NCBI RefSeq assembly: GCF_021404545.1
Contig: NZ_JAAWWD010000047.1
Location: 1 to 52,087, forward strand
Direction of reading: 5' to 3'
Origin: Aestuariivita sp.
GTDB lineage: Bacteria > Pseudomonadota > Alphaproteobacteria > Rhodobacterales > Rhodobacteraceae
DNA length: 52,087 nucleotides
Shown here in pieces: positions 50,999-52,087 of the stretch (the stretch's first letter is position 1; every line of letters starts with the position of its first letter). The notes beneath the pieces were generated by a model, which was not told the DNA's origin, did no database searches, and was given only the letters and a program-made list of their open reading frames with translations. The position numbers and the translations under genes were made by a program.

Positions 50999-51031
50999 AA
51001 AAATGCCCGCCGGAGATCGTCTCGGCGGGCA
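50999..51031 (-). terminator. Intrinsic terminator without an associated gene
   Basis: TGCCCGCCG (51004-51012) pairs with CGGCGGGCA (51023-51031); on the minus strand it is followed by T5. It would end a minus-strand transcript entering from the right, but no such gene is visible at 51032-51279, which may have been replaced by the transposon at the window edge. Confidence 0.6.
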
Positions 51032-51279
51032 GTCTGGAACAGTGTCACCGGCGGTCGGGCAGGACGAGGGAGAGCCCACCGGACACGCGACAGAGCGACC
51101 CAGCATCGCCCTGTTGCCCCTTCAACTCCTGAGACCGTATTCGGTTCCGAAAAGACTGCCGCGGACCTTTGTTCAAAGCCCTTGCCGACCGCTGTGCCTT
51201 TCGGCCCCCGCAAGCGCCCGCTGAGACTTGGCACTTGGTTTGAGAATTGTGGCGCCGGTTTATCCTTGGGATTCTGGCC

Positions 51280-52087
51280 ATGACCGAACCTCTGCCGGAC
51301 GAGATTGACGACGCCCTCTGGGATGAAGCCTGTCGCCGAGCAGCTGCGATCCGTCAGGTCCTGATGCGCGGTTTTGGCCAGTCTACTGCAGCAGCTGTTG
51401 CCGATCTTGCTTTCGAACCGGAGCTCAGTCAGGCGTCTGCCTGCCGCCTATTGAAGAGGTTTCGCGCTGACGGGACCGTCCTGTCACGGGTAGCGACAAT
51501 GCGCGGACGCCGCACCGGCCATCGCGCTCTGGATACGCGGCGAGAGGACATCCTCCAAAGGGCAAACCGCAAATAGTGTCTGAAGCCAAGCCGTCCGTCG
51601 GTCTCGCAGCTTGTGCGAGACATTCAAACGGATGGCAGCGTGGCGGGGCTGAAGCCGCCGCATCGGCGGACGATCGAAACGCGTCTTGCCGACCTCGACC
51701 TGCGCCTCGTTGCACAGCGCCGGGGCGAGCAGGAGACGGTATAGGCCTTGACGCCAGTTCCGGGGAGATTGCACACCTCCCGACCGCTTGAGATCGTGCA
51801 AATCGATCACACAAAGGCCGACATTTTTGTCGTCGATGAAGAAACCCGGAACCCTATCGGACGGCGCTGGCTGACCTTGGCCATGGATGTCTTCAGCCGC
51901 ATGGTGACGGGGTTTCACCTGACGATGGAGGCGCCATCCCGGATTTCGACGAGCCTGTGCTTACTGCATTCGGTTTATGACAAGACTACCTGGCTAAAGG
52001 CGCGCGAGATCGATGAACCCTGGCCTGTCGCCGGCCTTCCCGACAGGGCTCACGTGGACAATGGCGCAGATTTCCGGAGCCCCCCCT
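51280..52087 (+). pseudogene. Mu/TniA-type transposase with two in-frame TAG codons, cut by the window end
   Basis: A DDE transposase related to that at 64-949. In one continuous frame from ATG 51280 (MTEPLPDEIDDALWDEACRR) it runs through an N-terminal helix-turn-helix region (SQASACRLLKRFRADGTV), then RPSVSQLVRDIQTDGSVAGL, and the catalytic core VQIDHTKADIFVVDE and HVDNGADFRS. TAG stops at 51574-51576 and 51742-51744 interrupt it. The third acidic residue would lie beyond the window. Probably inactive unless the stops are sequencing errors or suppressed. Confidence 0.75.

Noticed and set aside
1-52087. CRISPR array, rRNA or tRNA genes
   Set aside because: No regularly spaced repeats and no recognisable rRNA or tRNA sequence were seen by eye.

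Overview
The window looks like a plasmid or chromid contig from a Roseobacter-group alphaproteobacterium (Rhodobacteraceae). This rests on the high GC, the repABC replication and partition cassette (minus strand, 2.5-6.2 kb), polyamine-type ABC transporters, a PQQ alcohol-oxidation regulon, a bacteriophytochrome with an HWE-type kinase, and several promoters matching the alphaproteobacterial general-stress sigma factor EcfG (GGAAC-N16/17-CGTT). Both ends lie inside damaged Mu/TniA-type transposase genes and finish in poly-C runs, as expected for a contig broken at repeated elements. No rRNA, tRNA or CRISPR array was recognised.

Layout. 0-2.2 kb: frameshifted transposase and a tyrosine recombinase. 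2.2-6.2 kb: repC, repB, repA, with a 16-bp perfect palindrome (candidate parS), an AT-rich stretch in repC (candidate oriV) and a counter-transcribed RNA between repB and repC. 6.3-11.5 kb: metallo-beta-lactamase-fold hydrolase plus a PotABCD-like importer, divergent from a TetR regulator, with an exact 60-bp tandem duplication at the ATPase/hydrolase junction. 11.5-12.6 kb: decayed AAA+ ATPase. 12.6-13.5 kb: PfkB-family sugar-phosphate kinase. 13.7-23.6 kb: pqqABCDE, a PQQ- and haem c-containing alcohol dehydrogenase, an acyl-CoA synthetase, an aldehyde dehydrogenase and an AcoR-like regulator. All are on the minus strand and together give a complete alcohol-to-aldehyde-to-acid-to-acyl-CoA route with its own cofactor supply.

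23.8-34.5 kb: a second catabolic island. A MarR-type regulator is divergent from a RutA-like flavin-dependent monooxygenase and its flavin reductase; a ClbS/DfsB-like protein follows; then, on the other strand, an amidase, an amidohydrolase and another PotABCD-like importer, with a divergent TetR regulator. 34.6-37.8 kb: bphO-bphP, a haem oxygenase and a bacteriophytochrome kinase with a fused receiver. 38.0-41.0 kb: MscS channel, TrkH and TrkA (osmotic and K+ balance).

41.3-44.3 kb: the most unusual part, a 3.0-kb IS1595-type transposon. It has 25-bp inverted ends, a transposase interrupted by an in-frame TGA directly followed by ATG, and cargo: three tightly overlapped plus-strand genes (unknown 247 aa, HEPN-like 177 aa with an R-x4-H motif, charged 45 aa) plus two minus-strand genes. 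It sits in the A-tract of the csbD terminator. 44.4-51 kb: a stress cluster (CsbD, glutamate dehydrogenase, DUF1328, small membrane proteins, formate/nitrite-type channel, entericidin, Dps, PRC-barrel protein), several members of which have EcfG-type promoters at consistent positions.

All family names come from motif recognition by eye; no search was run.
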